From Cylindrotheca closterium (Eukaryota; Bacillariophyta; Bacillariophyceae; Bacillariales; Bacillariaceae): DNA of 64,000 nt. Positions 63,508 through 64,000 of the stretch are shown here, piece after piece. Below the pieces are notes generated by a model. The model was not told the DNA's origin. It was given only the letters and a program-made list of their open reading frames with translations, and did not search any database. The DNA lies in assembly GCA_933822405.4 (NCBI GenBank), contig CAKOGP040001747.1:380841-444840 (forward strand). Direction: 5' to 3'. The position numbers and the translations under genes were made by a program. Within the stretch, counting starts at the first letter, position 1. Each line of letters begins with the position of its first letter.

Positions 63508-63728
63508 TAGTATCCTGTATGTTGAATGTACTAGCTACTATAATATCGCCGTCAGGTGATGGAGCCTCGCTCTGTGCTTTACAATCTTGTTTCTGGATCA
63601 GAACGAATTGTGTGAACTAGCTATAATATCCTGTATCCTGTATGTACTAGCTATAATATCGCCGTCAGGTGATGGAGCCTCGCTCTGTGCTTTACAATCT
63701 TGTTTCTGGATCAGAACGAATTGTGTGA
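63508..63728. repeat. Two-copy direct repeat, 113-bp period
   Basis: ATATCGCCGTCAGGTGATGG ... GAATTGTGTGA occurs at 63540-63615 and again at 63653-63728, nearly identical, with ACTAGCTATAATATC and GTATCCTGTATGT segments between and before. It lies just upstream of the small membrane-protein gene. Confidence 0.9.
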
Positions 63729-63800
63729 GCTTGTCGGATTGAGTTCTATCAATGTTGCAGTCGATTATCCAAGTATTCTTCTTTGTTCGAAGTTGTTCAA

Positions 63801-64000
63801 ATGTTGATGCACCTGTTGACGTGTTTCTTTGTTGAAAAGTACCGGTATTTATTCGATGTTGTTCGCGATGAGTGGGAGACGCTCCGCGTCACCCACCCCG
63901 CAACCCGGATGCTTGACACTCACCCCAATCTACCTCCCAAAATCCCCCACTTCAAAACCGGCTGGCGTTGGATCTTGGCCAGTGCCGACCAGCTTTGGCC
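63801..64000 (+). CDS. Partial ORF running off the right edge
   Basis: Open from 63729 to the window end with first ATG at 63801. The text (VEKYRYLFDVVRDEWETLRV, HPNLPPKIPHFKTGWRWIL) is protein-like and noticeably more GC/C-rich than flanking DNA. Only about 66 codons are visible, no domain is recognised, and whether the ATG is the true start cannot be told. Confidence 0.4.
   Translation, partial: MLMHLLTCFFVEKYRYLFDVVRDEWETLRVTHPATRMLDTHPNLPPKIPHFKTGWRWILASADQLW

Noticed and set aside
1..64000. CRISPR array, prokaryotic operons, rRNA genes
   Set aside because: No regularly spaced identical repeats, no ribosome-binding-site-linked gene runs, and no rRNA-like sequence; the window is eukaryotic.

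Overview
The window looks like nuclear DNA of a diatom, probably a pennate. Coding regions are interrupted by short GT-AG introns (74-251 nt) whose phases match exactly when joined. One gene has a diatom-style plastid presequence (signal peptide followed by Phe). Other diatom-typical features are a BspA-type leucine-rich-repeat protein, a membrane protein with a PS-rich extracellular tail, a PAS hybrid histidine kinase, and several small expanded families of unknown function. No organism name can be proved from the sequence alone.

Layout. 0.5-6.1 kb: a cluster of one diatom-specific family (two minus-strand paralogs, one divergent plus-strand relative, one longer relative), with a repeated two-part DNA box in the intergenic DNA. 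7-10.3 kb: a GT4-like glycosyltransferase with one in-frame TAG, then an LRR/ankyrin-like protein. 11.6-17.3 kb: Hsc70-interacting protein (Hip/ST13), a divergent RS-rich/TM/PS-repeat protein, and an unknown gene. 18-27.5 kb: a minus-strand tandem cluster in which SET-domain (LSMT/SETD3-like) genes alternate with three-exon 7TM receptor genes, including a deleted SET relic. 27.9-30.3 kb: a plastid-targeted coiled-coil protein ending in a DGQHR domain. 31-33.2 kb: a small paralog pair followed by a four-unit ~170-bp tandem repeat. 35-37 kb: another member of the first family, perhaps broken, and a two-box HMG protein. 40.4-44.7 kb: three TPR-like paralogs, two of them about 99% identical in coding sequence. 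45-51 kb: three members of an unknown helical family (one double-module, two single-module) and a decayed LRR-gene copy. 51.7-56.9 kb: a six-exon ABCG half-transporter with Cys-rich and EF-hand parts, and a small secreted protein. 57.3-62.8 kb: a four-RRM protein and a triple-PAS hybrid histidine kinase ending in a basic NLS-like tail. 63-64 kb: a small membrane protein, a 113-bp direct repeat, and an ORF running off the right edge.

Genes here do not form operons. The common theme is local duplication: at least six families have two or more copies within a few kb, at every stage from near-identical to relic. Seven genes (Hip, the RS/TM/PS protein, both receptors, the HMG protein, the ABC transporter and the RRM protein) were rebuilt as spliced models from reading frame and splice sites; each gives a whole number of codons.
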